Shown: piece by piece, positions 1-8,234 of the stretch
Layout of the letters: every line of letters begins with the position of its first letter
Position numbering within the stretch: position 1 is the first letter of the stretch
NCBI RefSeq assembly: GCF_000427685.1
Contig: NZ_KE386573.1
Span: forward strand, 1,968,938-2,032,937
Length of the DNA stretch: 64,000 bases
Source of the DNA: Haloplanus natans DSM 17983
GTDB taxonomy: Archaea > Halobacteriota > Halobacteria > Halobacteriales > Haloferacaceae
Direction: 5' to 3'
Made by a program: the position numbers and the translations under genes
The notes under the pieces: model-generated
Seen by the model: the letters and a program-made list of their open reading frames with translations, nothing else
What the model was told of the DNA's origin: nothing
Database searches by the model: none

Positions 1-42
1 AGCCGGACTTTACAACTACGGACCCACAGTAAATCACATCAA

Positions 43-1185
43 ATGACGGAGGACTTCTACGACGTGCTCGGGGTGTCTCGGGACGCCGACGAGGACGAGA
101 TCAAACGGGCGTACCGAAAGAAGGCATCGGAGTACCATCCGGACGTGAGCGACGACCCCGACGCCGAGGAGAAGTTCAAGAAAATCCAGAAGGCAAAGGA
201 GGTGCTCACGGACGAGGAGAAACGGCAGGCGTACGACCAGGTGGGCCACGAGCGGTTCGAACAGGCCGAGAAGCGCGGCGGGTTCGACGGCGGTGGCGGC
301 GGCGCCGGCGCGCAGGGCAACCCCTTCGGCGGCGGTGGCGGCGGCTTCGGCGACATCTTCGAGCAGTTCTTCGGCGGCGGTGGCGGCCGTGGCGGCAACC
401 GGCCGCGGCAGGGCCAGGACCTCCGAACGTCGCTCCAACTCGACTTAGAGGAGGCGTTCGAGGGTGTCGAGCGCGAGTTCACGGTCACGCGACCGATGCG
501 GTGTTCGGACTGCGGCGGCCGCGGCCACCCGCCGGACGCCGACAGCGAGACGTGCCCGGAGTGTAACGGTCAGGGACAGACCACCCAGGTCCAGCAGACG
601 CCGTTCGGCCGGATGCAACAGACCACCACCTGTCGCCGCTGTGAGGGGGAGGGGACCCTCTACAGCGAGACGTGTTCGACCTGTGGCGGCGACGGGCAGG
701 TGCGCGAGGAGTCGACGCTCTCGGTCGAGATTCCCCCGGGGATTCGCGACGGCCAGACCCTCCGGATGGAAGGCGAGGGCGCGCCGGGAGCGAACCGCGG
801 CCCGAACGGCGACCTACTGATCGAGATATCGGTCGCGGACCATCCCGACTTCGACCGTGACGGCGACGACCTGCACCACCAGCATCCCATCTCCTTCCCG
901 CAGGCGACGTTCGGCGACACGGTCGAGGTGCCGACCCTCGAGGGCACCGTCGAGATGGACGTGCCCGAAGGCACCCAGAGCGGCGAGACGTTCCGCCTCA
1001 AGGGCAAGGGGATGCCGCGGCTCCGACGGCGCGGTCGGGGCGACCTCTTCGTACAGGTTCAGGTCGTTACGCCCGACAGCCTGAACAGCGAACAGCGCGA
1101 GGCGCTGGAGCAGTTCGCCGAGGCGGGCGGCGAGGAAGTCGAGGTGAACGAGGGCTTCTTCGAGCGGATCAAGAGCAGTTTCTGA
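43..1185 (+). CDS. dnaJ: Chaperone protein DnaJ (Hsp40)
   Basis: Cytosolic co-chaperone that delivers unfolded proteins to DnaK and stimulates its ATPase. The 380-residue protein has the classic order: an N-terminal J domain with the HPD motif at residues 32-34, a Gly/Phe-rich linker at about 75-125, four CxxCxGxG zinc-binding repeats at about 155-225, and a C-terminal substrate-binding region with the usual FGDTVEVPTLEG segment. Length is normal for the family. In haloarchaea dnaK usually lies just upstream, which here would be outside the window. The stop codon overlaps the start of the next gene, so the two are probably co-transcribed. Confidence 0.97.
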   Translation: MTEDFYDVLGVSRDADEDEIKRAYRKKASEYHPDVSDDPDAEEKFKKIQKAKEVLTDEEKRQAYDQVGHERFEQAEKRGGFDGGGGGAGAQGNPFGGGGGGFGDIFEQFFGGGGGRGGNRPRQGQDLRTSLQLDLEEAFEGVEREFTVTRPMRCSDCGGRGHPPDADSETCPECNGQGQTTQVQQTPFGRMQQTTTCRRCEGEGTLYSETCSTCGGDGQVREESTLSVEIPPGIRDGQTLRMEGEGAPGANRGPNGDLLIEISVADHPDFDRDGDDLHHQHPISFPQATFGDTVEVPTLEGTVEMDVPEGTQSGETFRLKGKGMPRLRRRGRGDLFVQVQVVTPDSLNSEQREALEQFAEAGGEEVEVNEGFFERIKSSF

Positions 1186-1931
1186 TGGCCGCTGACGTTC
1201 TCGGTGACCTCGTCGCACGCGACCGGCGAAGCGACGCGGTGGCGCTCCGTGTCGACGCGACCGGCCGCGAGATCAGCTATCGCGACTTCTGTACCACCGC
1301 GTGGAAGGCGGGTCACGCGCTCAGTCACTGCGGTGTCCATCCGGGGGCACGCGTGGCGCTCGCGCCCGACCCGGCGCCACAGCCGTTGTCGACGCTGTTC
1401 GGCGCCGCGTGCCTCGGTGCGCGTGTGACCTTCGACGCCGAGGCGGCGGCCCGGGCCGTCCTCGTCCCCGCCGACCGCGAGTGCGACCTGGAACGTCGCC
1501 CGGGGCGGGCGGTCGTCGTCTACGGCGACGCGCCCGAAGACCCGGGAATCACCCACTGGGAGCGGACGGTCTGGAGCGAGAACCCCGTGCGACCGCCCGG
1601 CGAACGCGACGCCGACGAGGTGGTCCTCGACGGCGCGGAACCACGTTCCGCGAGCAACCGGACGCAGTCCGGTAACCCCGGATCGACGGCGTACACGCAC
1701 CGCGAGGTGTTGGCCGCGGCGGCGCGCGTCGTCGACGTGGCGGGCCTCGACGCCGATACGTCGGTGGGGCTCCGGGCGCCCCTGACCGATCCGCGAGCGG
1801 TCGTCGCGGGCGTGGTCGCCCCGCTTTCGGTCGGCGGGACGGTCGTGCTTCCGGAGGGAGCGTCGGACGCGGACGTATTCGTGGGCGACGGGAGTGAGTG
1901 GGGCTTCGACGTGGCCGACGTGTCACTCTAA
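1185..1931 (+). CDS. Short AMP-dependent ligase-like protein
   Basis: A 248-residue protein resembling only the N-terminal part of acyl-CoA synthetases of the AMP-binding superfamily: an early ISYRDF-type segment, then a GARVALAPDP...LFGAACLGARVTFDAE stretch. The C-terminal adenylate-forming domain and a clear P-loop SGTTGxPKG motif are missing, so catalytic activity is doubtful. The ATG overlaps the dnaJ stop, indicating translational coupling. No frame break is visible, so it looks like a stable short form rather than a fresh pseudogene. A function tied to DnaJ is only inference from position. Confidence 0.6.
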   Translation: MAADVLGDLVARDRRSDAVALRVDATGREISYRDFCTTAWKAGHALSHCGVHPGARVALAPDPAPQPLSTLFGAACLGARVTFDAEAAARAVLVPADRECDLERRPGRAVVVYGDAPEDPGITHWERTVWSENPVRPPGERDADEVVLDGAEPRSASNRTQSGNPGSTAYTHREVLAAAARVVDVAGLDADTSVGLRAPLTDPRAVVAGVVAPLSVGGTVVLPEGASDADVFVGDGSEWGFDVADVSL

Positions 1932-1976
1932 GCCTAACGATCGGCCGACGGCAGTCCATGTCTCCGGCGGGAACAG

Positions 1977-1985
1977 GTTTATACC
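1977..1985 (+). promoter_or_regulatory. TATA-like box of the fatty-acid permease gene
   Basis: GTTTATACC lies about 30 nt before the ATG at 2013, the spacing of a leaderless haloarchaeal promoter. An imperfect dyad, CCAC-N6-GTGG at 1984-1997, sits between box and start and could be an operator. Confidence 0.55.
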
Positions 1986-2012
1986 ACAGTGCCGTGGTGT
2001 GTGTGAACGTCC

Positions 2013-3413
2013 ATGACAGCTAGACAGCGCGTGCAGTCGTTCGGCCGGGCGATGGCGGACTGGTCGGAGAAGTGGGTCCCGAGCCCGTTCCTCTTCGCGG
2101 TGATCCTGACGCTCATCGCGTACGGGGCGGCGATCGCGTTCACGCCGGACGGGCCGTATCAGAACATCGTGAACTGGTACGACGGGTTCTGGACGCTGTT
2201 GACGTTCGCGATGCAGATGGTGCTCATCCTGGTGACGGGCTACGCCGTTGCCGACTCCGACTTCGTGAGCGGCTATCTGAACAAACTCGCGTCGGTTCCG
2301 AACGACAACACGCAGGCGGCGTCGCTGGTGGCCGCCGTCTCGCTCGTCTTCGGATATTTCCACTGGGGGATCGGCCTCATCGTCGGGGCCATCTTCGCCA
2401 TCTTCGTCGCGCGGGCGGGCCACGAACGCGGGAAGACGTTCCACTATCCGATCCTGTGTGCCGCCGGCTACACGAGCCAGACCATCTGGCACGTCGGCCC
2501 GTCGACGAGTGCGGGATTGCTCTCCGCGACGGAGGGCCACCCGTTTCAGGACATCATCGGCATCGTCCCGCTCAGCGAGAGCGTCTTCACCATCTACGCG
2601 TTCGGCATCGCCGTCCTCGTGTTTCTGACGGTGATTCCGGTGCTCGCCTTCCTCGCACCGGAGGAGAGTGACGCGACGGGAATCGACGAGTACGCCCCGA
2701 GCCTGCTGAAAGGCGACGCCGAGGAGGCCATCTCGGACGGTGGGACGACGACCACCGGGGCGGAACAGGTGAGGCGGTCGCCGGCCGACCGCCTCAACGA
2801 CAGTCGGGCCATCGCGTACCTGATCGCCGCCGGCATGCTGGTGTATGTCGTCCAGTACTTCGTCAACGCGGGCGGCATCGGCGAGGCACTCGACCTGAAC
2901 GTCTTCAACTTCACGTTCATCGCACTCGGCCTACTCTTGCACAAGACGCCGGCGGCGTACATGGAGACGATCCGTGACGCGACGGAGGGGGCGGCGGGCA
3001 TCATCCTGCAGTTCCCCTTCTACGCGGGCATCCTCGGCATCATCAGCAACTCCGGGCTCTCGGACCTGATCGCGGAGGGACTGCTCGCGGTGGCGACGCC
3101 ACAGACGTTCCCGGTGATCGCGTGGCTCCTCGGCGGCGTCATGAACCTGTTCGTCCCGAGCGGCGGCGGCGAGTGGGGGATCATCGGTGGCGTCGTCGGG
3201 AGCGCGGCGGTCGAACTCGGCGTGGCGCCGGGGAAAGCCATCGTCGCCTACGGCGTCGGCGACATGTGGACGAACATGTTCCAGCCGTTCTGGGCCATCC
3301 CGCTGCTGGGCCTGACCAAGGTTCGCGCCCGCGACATCCTCGGTTACACCATGATCGTCATGGTGGTGCTGTTCCCTGTGTTCGCCCTCGGGCTGTACTT
3401 CCTGCCGTACTGA
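2013..3413 (+). CDS. Short-chain fatty acid permease, AtoE family
   Basis: A 466-residue polytopic membrane protein with about 11-12 hydrophobic segments. It starts with the family-typical segment around WVPSPFLFAVILTLIAY and carries the conserved region NLFVPSGGGEWGI near residue 385. The AtoE family is associated with uptake of short-chain fatty acids such as butyrate or acetoacetate. A charged loop (about 215-265) separates the two halves. The gene has its own TATA-like box and stands alone, with a 243-nt gap before the next gene. Substrate specificity cannot be read from the sequence. Confidence 0.88.
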   Translation: MTARQRVQSFGRAMADWSEKWVPSPFLFAVILTLIAYGAAIAFTPDGPYQNIVNWYDGFWTLLTFAMQMVLILVTGYAVADSDFVSGYLNKLASVPNDNTQAASLVAAVSLVFGYFHWGIGLIVGAIFAIFVARAGHERGKTFHYPILCAAGYTSQTIWHVGPSTSAGLLSATEGHPFQDIIGIVPLSESVFTIYAFGIAVLVFLTVIPVLAFLAPEESDATGIDEYAPSLLKGDAEEAISDGGTTTTGAEQVRRSPADRLNDSRAIAYLIAAGMLVYVVQYFVNAGGIGEALDLNVFNFTFIALGLLLHKTPAAYMETIRDATEGAAGIILQFPFYAGILGIISNSGLSDLIAEGLLAVATPQTFPVIAWLLGGVMNLFVPSGGGEWGIIGGVVGSAAVELGVAPGKAIVAYGVGDMWTNMFQPFWAIPLLGLTKVRARDILGYTMIVMVVLFPVFALGLYFLPY

Positions 3414-3656
3414 GGCCCGCGTTCGTTTTTTCCGACGACCGAAATACGGCGCACGCGGCCCTCGGCCATCGTCGCCGGGAGGTCGACCGCGGTGGCGTCC
3501 CGGTGGACCGTCGTCGTCGCGCGCCACCGCGGGCGCGATGTCGCGGTCGGTGACGATTCAGTTCTATTGGCAGATATGTCGCCGAGCTTACCAGTCGGTG
3601 AGAATCGGCGGTCGGGCCGGCAAATCCTTTTTATGTCGCGTCTACTACCTCGGGGC

Positions 3657-4241
3657 ATGTACGTCCGGGATGCCAAGAACCGCGACGAGGTCTGGTTGCT
3701 CGACCACATCGAGGAGATGGGCCTGGACGACGCCGCCTTTCGGTCCCGCGATTACGTCATCGCCGTCGACGAGGAGTCGAACGAGCGGGCGGGGTTCGGC
3801 CGCGTCCGCATCCACAAGACGGACGCCGGCGACTACTGCGAACTCACGGGCGTGGGCGTCCTGCCCGAGTGGCGCGGGCAGGGGGTCGGCGCGCACGTGG
3901 TCGAGCGATTGATCGAGACGGCGACGACCGAGGGGTTCGAGACGGTGTACTCGCTGACCGACGAGCCGGGGTATCTGACCCAGTTCGGCTTCGACCCCGT
4001 CGAATCGAGCGCGCTCCCGGCGAAGATGCGCGAGCGACTGGCGACCAAGCGGGAGTCGGTTCAGGCCGACGCCGTCGCGACGAGCATCGCCGTCGACGAC
4101 TTCGCCATGCCCGAGAGTCTGCGCGAGGCGTTCAAGAACGCGGCGCCACACGACCCCAACGAGGGGTCCGTCGTCGAGGACGCCGAGGATTTCGGCATCG
4201 ACCCCGACAGCGCCACCTACAAGTACGACACCGGGCGTTAA
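3657..4241 (+). CDS. GNAT family N-acetyltransferase
   Basis: A 194-residue protein with an N-terminal GNAT fold. The acetyl-CoA-binding signature is visible as VLPEWRGQGVGAHVVERLIE at about residues 70-90, followed by an aromatic segment LTQFGFDPVES. The family transfers acetyl groups to amines; the acceptor here is unknown. An in-frame extension to 3492 is possible, but ATG 3657 is preferred because TTTTTATG at 3628-3635 is a good TATA-like box about 26 nt upstream. The C-terminal 60 residues (acidic, DPNEGSVVEDAEDFGIDPD) lie outside the fold. The stop overlaps that of the convergent gene downstream. Confidence 0.85.
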   Translation: MYVRDAKNRDEVWLLDHIEEMGLDDAAFRSRDYVIAVDEESNERAGFGRVRIHKTDAGDYCELTGVGVLPEWRGQGVGAHVVERLIETATTEGFETVYSLTDEPGYLTQFGFDPVESSALPAKMRERLATKRESVQADAVATSIAVDDFAMPESLREAFKNAAPHDPNEGSVVEDAEDFGIDPDSATYKYDTGR

Positions 4242-4447
4242 GTCCGATCCTCGAGGAAGTCGGTGCTGAACGCGAGCCACGCGAGCACCGTACAGAAGAC
4301 GATGGGCGGAAGGATGGCGAACGCCCAGAGTGGTTCGATTCCCCAGAACAGAAGCAAGAGCACGTCGGCGAGGCCGAGCAGGAGAAACGGCGTCACCGCG
4401 AGGAGCGCTCGCCGCCGGTTTGGGCTCGAATCCCGGGAGAGTGCCAT
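4238..4447 (-). CDS. Small two-helix membrane protein
   Basis: A 69-residue protein with a basic N-terminus (SPNRRRA) and two strongly hydrophobic segments at about 13-33 and 38-60, joined by a WGIEP turn, ending in the acidic tail STDFLEDRT. This is the profile of a small integral membrane protein. No motif points to a function. The longer in-frame reading upstream is Arg/Pro-rich and low-complexity, typical of a non-coding frame. It may be co-transcribed with the next minus-strand gene upstream, another small membrane protein 41 nt away. Confidence 0.65.
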   Translation of the reverse strand: MALSRDSSPNRRRALLAVTPFLLLGLADVLLLLFWGIEPLWAFAILPPIVFCTVLAWLAFSTDFLEDRT

Positions 4448-4488
4448 ACGACTCCTCGGCGTTCGGTCGTCAAAAGCCCCGCGGATGG

Positions 4489-4716
4489 TCACCGATCCGC
4501 GATTCGATACACCAGTGCGCTGCCGGCGACCATCAGGAGGCCGAGAAGCCGGACGCGGCGGGTCGCGTTCGGGCGCGGGACGAATTCGACGGCGAGGACG
4601 CGGTCGTACCCCCACCGAGCGGTCGCGAGCAGTCGCGCCGGCACGAGCAAGTGGACGACGCCAGCGAGGACGCCGAGCAGTGACAGCCATCGAACGCGGG
4701 TTCGAAACGCGGGCAT
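4489..4716 (-). CDS. Small membrane protein, conserved haloarchaeal type
   Basis: A 75-residue protein with one hydrophobic segment at about 9-30 (WLSLLGVLAGVVHLLVPARLL), an amphipathic middle with conserved-looking Arg/Trp residues, and a second segment at about 55-70 (VRLLGLLMVAGSALVYR). I do not recognise a characterised family. Placement next to another small membrane gene on the same strand suggests a two-gene unit. Confidence 0.6.
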   Translation of the reverse strand: MPAFRTRVRWLSLLGVLAGVVHLLVPARLLATARWGYDRVLAVEFVPRPNATRRVRLLGLLMVAGSALVYRIADR

Positions 4717-4762
4717 GGGGCGACATTGGGCCGGCGTGGATTATAGATATTAGGCGAGAAAA

Positions 4763-4782
4763 CCCACGAGTTTAGTCGTGGG
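4763..4782. repeat. Left IS605-type subterminal hairpin
   Basis: CCCACGA-GTTTAG-TCGTGGG: a perfect 7-bp stem with a 6-nt loop. The identical stem recurs at 5075-5094. Such hairpins are what the HUH transposase of IS200/IS605 elements recognises. Confidence 0.65.
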
Positions 4783-5074
4783 ATGAATCGCCGCACAGTT
4801 CTCAGATGCCGAAATCGGACGATTTGAGTGCCTACACTACGTATTTGTGGCTGTCATTGCGACGGACCCCCGTCGTGATTGATGGTCCGAAAACTGGCAG
4901 TTGACTCGGTGTTTGCCTCATCAAAAAGTAAGCCATCGGACACCTCAAGCGATCTAAAACAACCAGATAACTCCGAATCCTTCACACGATAGGAGTAACG
5001 GGGGCGTGGCACTCCCATCGGCGTGTCGGGTCGTAAACGTAAGTTCCCAAACCAGCGCAAACGGGCGTGGGAAG

Positions 5075-5094
5075 CCCACGACTTTAATCGTGGG
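5075..5094. repeat. Right IS605-type subterminal hairpin
   Basis: CCCACGA-CTTTAA-TCGTGGG: the same stem as the hairpin at 4763-4782 but a different loop. It is followed within 7 nt by the probable element end. Confidence 0.65.
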
Positions 5095-5172
5095 AGGATG
5101 TCATATACTGCGGCCCGTCACTCACCGACCGGAGGGGAGCGTATATCCCCGCACCGGCCGTAGACCTGCGGC

Positions 5173-5592
5173 GTGACCGACGAACTCATCGAGGCGGCCC
5201 GTTCGGCCCTCGAGGCGGCGTACGTTCCGTACTCCGACTACACGGTCGGTGCGGCGCTTCGAACCGCCGACGGAACCGTGTTCACCGGCTGTAACATCGA
5301 GAACGCCAACTACAGCAACAGCCTCCACGCCGAGGAAGTCGCCGTCGCCGAGGCGGTCAAGAACGGCCACCGCGCGTTCGACCGCCTCGCCGTCTCCTCG
5401 GGCGCCCGCGACGGCGTCACGCCCTGTGGGATGTGTCGACAGACGCTCGCGGAGTTCTGTCGCGACGACCTGCCCGTGATCTGTGACGAAGGTGGCGACT
5501 CGACGACGACGTACACGCTCGGCGAACTGCTCCCCGAAACCATCGGTCCGGAAACGCTGGAATCAGCCAATCGTCCCACAGATTCCGATTAG
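5173..5592 (+). CDS. cdd: Cytidine deaminase
   Basis: Deaminates cytidine and deoxycytidine to (deoxy)uridine in pyrimidine salvage. The 139-residue protein has both zinc-site motifs: HAEE at 52-55 (zinc ligand His52 and proton-shuttling Glu54) and PCGMCRQ at 84-90 (Cys85, Cys88). The substrate-binding NIENANYS segment is at about 41-48. Length fits the homotetrameric class. The start is GTG. A nucleoside phosphorylase gene lies 290 nt downstream on the same strand, so cytidine-to-uracil salvage genes are grouped here. Confidence 0.95.
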   Translation: MTDELIEAARSALEAAYVPYSDYTVGAALRTADGTVFTGCNIENANYSNSLHAEEVAVAEAVKNGHRAFDRLAVSSGARDGVTPCGMCRQTLAEFCRDDLPVICDEGGDSTTTYTLGELLPETIGPETLESANRPTDSD

Positions 5593-5674
5593 AAAAACAT
5601 ATGAACAATTAATACACTATGGTATAGATTATCGTAGGAATTATTGCCATACAGCGTGAATAATTGGTAAAACA

Positions 5675-5684
5675 TTTTTATAAG
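5675..5684 (+). promoter_or_regulatory. TATA-like box of the zinc-ribbon microprotein gene
   Basis: TTTTTATAAG, in an AT-rich intergenic stretch (5593-5707), lies about 28 nt before ATG 5708 and fits a leaderless transcript. Confidence 0.6.
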
Positions 5685-5707
5685 TGGGATGTCATCGTAG
5701 TAACGAG

Positions 5708-5842
5708 ATGGCAGAACTCATGACCCCCACCACCGATCCGACGACGCTCTCGTCCTGTCCGTCCTGCGAGAGCGACGTGACCAACGTCCACGGCATCTAC
5801 ACCTGCTCGACGTGCAGTTGGGTGACACCCGACTTCCGCTAA
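5708..5842 (+). CDS. Zinc-ribbon microprotein (44 aa)
   Basis: A very small protein with two CxxC knuckles, CPSC at 17-20 and CSTC at 33-36, spaced like a zinc ribbon. The second knuckle is followed by SWVTPDFR at the C-terminus. Haloarchaea have many such one-domain zinc-finger microproteins, often of unknown function. The strong TATA-like box at the correct distance for leaderless translation, and the position between cytidine deaminase and nucleoside phosphorylase, support it as a real gene. A regulatory or protein-binding role is only inference. Confidence 0.72.
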   Translation: MAELMTPTTDPTTLSSCPSCESDVTNVHGIYTCSTCSWVTPDFR

Positions 5843-5881
5843 CGCGACCATTACTTTACGGCCCTCGTCGTACAGGCGTCT

Positions 5882-6688
5882 ATGACGAGCGACGCGGACG
5901 ACCGACAGTACCACCTCGACATCGTGCCCGGCGACGTCGCCGACACCGTCCTCCTCCCCGGCGACCCCGACCGCGTAGACATCGTCACAGACCGCTGGGA
6001 CGACGCCGAGATGGTCGCCGAACACCGCGAATACCGCACCGCGACGGGCACGTACGCGGGCGCCCCCCTCTCGGTCACGTCGACCGGTATCGGGAGCCCC
6101 TCGACCGCCATCGCGGTCGAAGAACTCGCCCGCGTCGGCGCCGAGACGTTCCTCCGGGTGGGGTCCTGTGGTGCCCTCCAACCCGACATGGACGTGGGTG
6201 ACCTCGTGATCACCACCGGCGCCGTGCGAGGCGAGGGGACGAGCGAGGAGTACGTCCGCGAGGACTACCCCGCCGTCGCCGACCACGCGGTCGTCTCGGC
6301 GCTCGTCGCGGCCGCCGAGCGTCTCGGCTACGACTACCACTGCGGCGTGACGATGAGCACCGACAGCTTCTACGCCGGCCAGGCCCGGGAGGGGTTCGAC
6401 GGGTTCGAGGCCGCCGGCAGCGAGTCGTTGCTCGACGACCTTCGCGCCGCGAACGTCAAAAACGTCGAGATGGAGGCGAGTTCGATCCTCACGCTCGCGA
6501 CCCTGTACGGCCTCCGTGCTGGCGCGGTGTGTTCCGTCTTCGCCAACCGATCGACGGGCGAGTTCCGGACGGAGGGCGAGGGCCGGGCCGCGGAAGTCGG
6601 GAGCCTCGCTGCCGCGCTCCTCCACGAGATGGACGACCGGCGGGCCGACGCCGGCGCCGACGCGTGGCACGCCGACCTCTCGCTGTAG
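5882..6688 (+). CDS. udp: Nucleoside phosphorylase (uridine phosphorylase type)
   Basis: Phosphorolysis of nucleosides, most likely uridine, to free base and ribose-1-phosphate. The 268-residue protein has the PNP/UDP family pattern: LLPGDPDRV near residue 24-32, the phosphate-binding stretch VTSTGIGSPSTAIAVEEL at about 64-81, RVGSCGALQ at about 90-98, and VEMEASSIL near 200, where the Glu pair contacts ribose. Proximity to cdd favours uridine as substrate. The start is ATG 5882, 39 nt after the zinc-ribbon gene stop. Confidence 0.88.
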   Translation: MTSDADDRQYHLDIVPGDVADTVLLPGDPDRVDIVTDRWDDAEMVAEHREYRTATGTYAGAPLSVTSTGIGSPSTAIAVEELARVGAETFLRVGSCGALQPDMDVGDLVITTGAVRGEGTSEEYVREDYPAVADHAVVSALVAAAERLGYDYHCGVTMSTDSFYAGQAREGFDGFEAAGSESLLDDLRAANVKNVEMEASSILTLATLYGLRAGAVCSVFANRSTGEFRTEGEGRAAEVGSLAAALLHEMDDRRADAGADAWHADLSL

Positions 6689-6788
6689 GGATCGACGGTC
6701 GTCGACAGCAAGTTCGACGAATGGCCGATTCAGGCCGTCTCACGGGCGTTTCAACACTCCTATAACCGACGACTGACGAGTGGCGCGT

Positions 6789-7967
6789 ATGACCTCTCAG
6801 GTCGTCGTTCTCGGGTCCGGCTACGCCGGCGCGGGTGCCGTCAAACAGTTCGAAGACGTAACCGACGGAACCGCCGAGCTGACCTGGATCTCCGAGCACG
6901 ACTATCATCTCGTCCTCCACGAGTCACACCGTGTCATCCGCGACACGAGCGTCGCCCCCAAGATCACGATTCCGGTCGACGAGATCAAATCCCCCGAGAC
7001 GACGTTCCGGCAGGGTCACGTCGCCGAGATCGACGTCGACGACCGAACCGTCCACCTCGACGCCGGCGAGACGGTCGAGTACGACTACCTCCTCGTCGCG
7101 CTGGGGAGCAGCACCGCCTTCTACGGAATCGAGGGTCTCGCGGAACACTCCCACACACTCAAGAGCCTCGACGACGCCCGCGAAATCCACGAGGATGTGG
7201 CCGCGGCGGCGGCCGACGCCACCCGCTCCGATCCCGCACAGGTCGTCGTCGGCGGCGCCGGCCTCTCCGGCATCCAGTCGGCGGGCGAAATCGCCGCCTA
7301 CCGCGACGAACACCGCGCCCCGATCGACGTGACGCTCGTCGAGGGTCTCGACGACGTGTTCCCCGGCAACGACCCCGAACTCCAGGGCGCGCTCCGCAAG
7401 CGCCTGGAGGAAGCCGACGTCGACATCATGTGTGGCGAGTTCGTCTCGAAGGTCGACGCCGACACCATCTACGTCGGCGGCGGGGAGGACGAGGAGCCGA
7501 CCGAACTCGACTACGACGTGTTCCTCTGGACCGGCGGTATCACGGGGCAGGACGAACTCGCCGACGCCGGGGTCGACAAGGACGACCGGAGCAACCGAGT
7601 GTACGCCGACAACGACTTCCGGACGAGCGACGAGCGCGTGTTCGCCATCGGCGACACGGCGCTGATCGAACAGGGACCGGAGGAGTTCGCCCCGCCGACC
7701 GCACAGGCCGCGTGGCAGGCCGCGGAGGTGGCGGGCGAGAACCTCTTCCGGGCCACGAAAAACCAGTCGCTGCGGACGTGGAGCTACGACGACAAGGGGA
7801 CGCTCGTCTCCGTCGGCGACGAGGCGGTCGCCCACGGGGTCGACGTGTTGCCGATCGACACGTTCGGCGGCCTCGGCGCCGAGACGCTCAAGAAGTTCGT
7901 CGCCGCGCGCTGGATCGCCGATGTCTCCTCCATCGGCCGGGCTATCGACGCCTGGTCGGATATGTGA
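6789..7967 (+). CDS. NAD(P)/FAD-dependent oxidoreductase, NDH-2-like
   Basis: A 392-residue flavoprotein. The N-terminal dinucleotide fold has VVVLGSGYAGAGAVKQF. The second (NADH) fold has VVVGGAGLSGIQSAGEIA at about 150-168, and FAIGDTAL near 295-302 contacts FAD. This layout is typical of type II NADH dehydrogenases and related quinone reductases, which pass electrons from NADH to membrane quinone without pumping ions. The ATG at 6789 starts directly at the first Rossmann strand; an in-frame GTG lies 9 nt upstream. The partner acceptor is unknown, so sulfide:quinone-type or other activity cannot be excluded. Confidence 0.82.
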   Translation: MTSQVVVLGSGYAGAGAVKQFEDVTDGTAELTWISEHDYHLVLHESHRVIRDTSVAPKITIPVDEIKSPETTFRQGHVAEIDVDDRTVHLDAGETVEYDYLLVALGSSTAFYGIEGLAEHSHTLKSLDDAREIHEDVAAAAADATRSDPAQVVVGGAGLSGIQSAGEIAAYRDEHRAPIDVTLVEGLDDVFPGNDPELQGALRKRLEEADVDIMCGEFVSKVDADTIYVGGGEDEEPTELDYDVFLWTGGITGQDELADAGVDKDDRSNRVYADNDFRTSDERVFAIGDTALIEQGPEEFAPPTAQAAWQAAEVAGENLFRATKNQSLRTWSYDDKGTLVSVGDEAVAHGVDVLPIDTFGGLGAETLKKFVAARWIADVSSIGRAIDAWSDM

Positions 7968-8130
7968 TTACCGGTCAATCCACGCCGCGAGCGCCCTGGC
8001 ACCGCGATACCGAAGGCAACCGACAGGAGAGAGTCCTCGACGATAGCAGCGACTGTTAGGCCTCGATCACGGAGTAATCGAACGATAATTCACGGTCGGA
8101 CGAGTGCCCGGGTCCGGGCGAACAGCTCGA

Positions 8131-8218
8131 CTGATACGGATTCTTGTAACTGTTTACCGGTGGTTCGCCAGGACGGTCCGGCGAACCACCGGCAATGACT
8201 TACAATAACCCGTATGAG
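8131..8218. repeat. 88-nt palindromic 3'-end element, copy 1
   Basis: Architecture 13 + 26 + 10 + 26 + 13 nt. Core arms at 8144-8169 and 8180-8205 share the ACCGGTGGTTCGCC stem; the central 10 nt is AGGACGGTCC. Outer arms read CTGATACGGATTC and, as complement, CTCATACGGGTTA. It lies between convergent genes, 16 nt from the stop of the minus-strand regulator gene. Four other copies occur in the window. Confidence 0.85.
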
Positions 8219-8234
8219 GGGGTGAAACAGCGGC

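Larger units (their letters stand above)
4751..5101 (+). mobile_element. IS200/IS605 (IS1341-type) remnant or non-autonomous derivative
   Basis: A gene-poor, AT-richer stretch bounded by two nearly identical hairpins with the same 7-bp stem. The right part reads as the tail of a TnpB-like frame (G-V-S-G-R-K-R-K-F-P-N-Q just before the right hairpin), but that frame is broken by stops around 4997-5007. The right end finishes GGAGGATGTCA, as I recall for haloarchaeal IS1341-type ends. No transposase of useful length survives, so this is either a decayed copy or a small mobilisable derivative. The exact borders are estimates. Confidence 0.55.
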
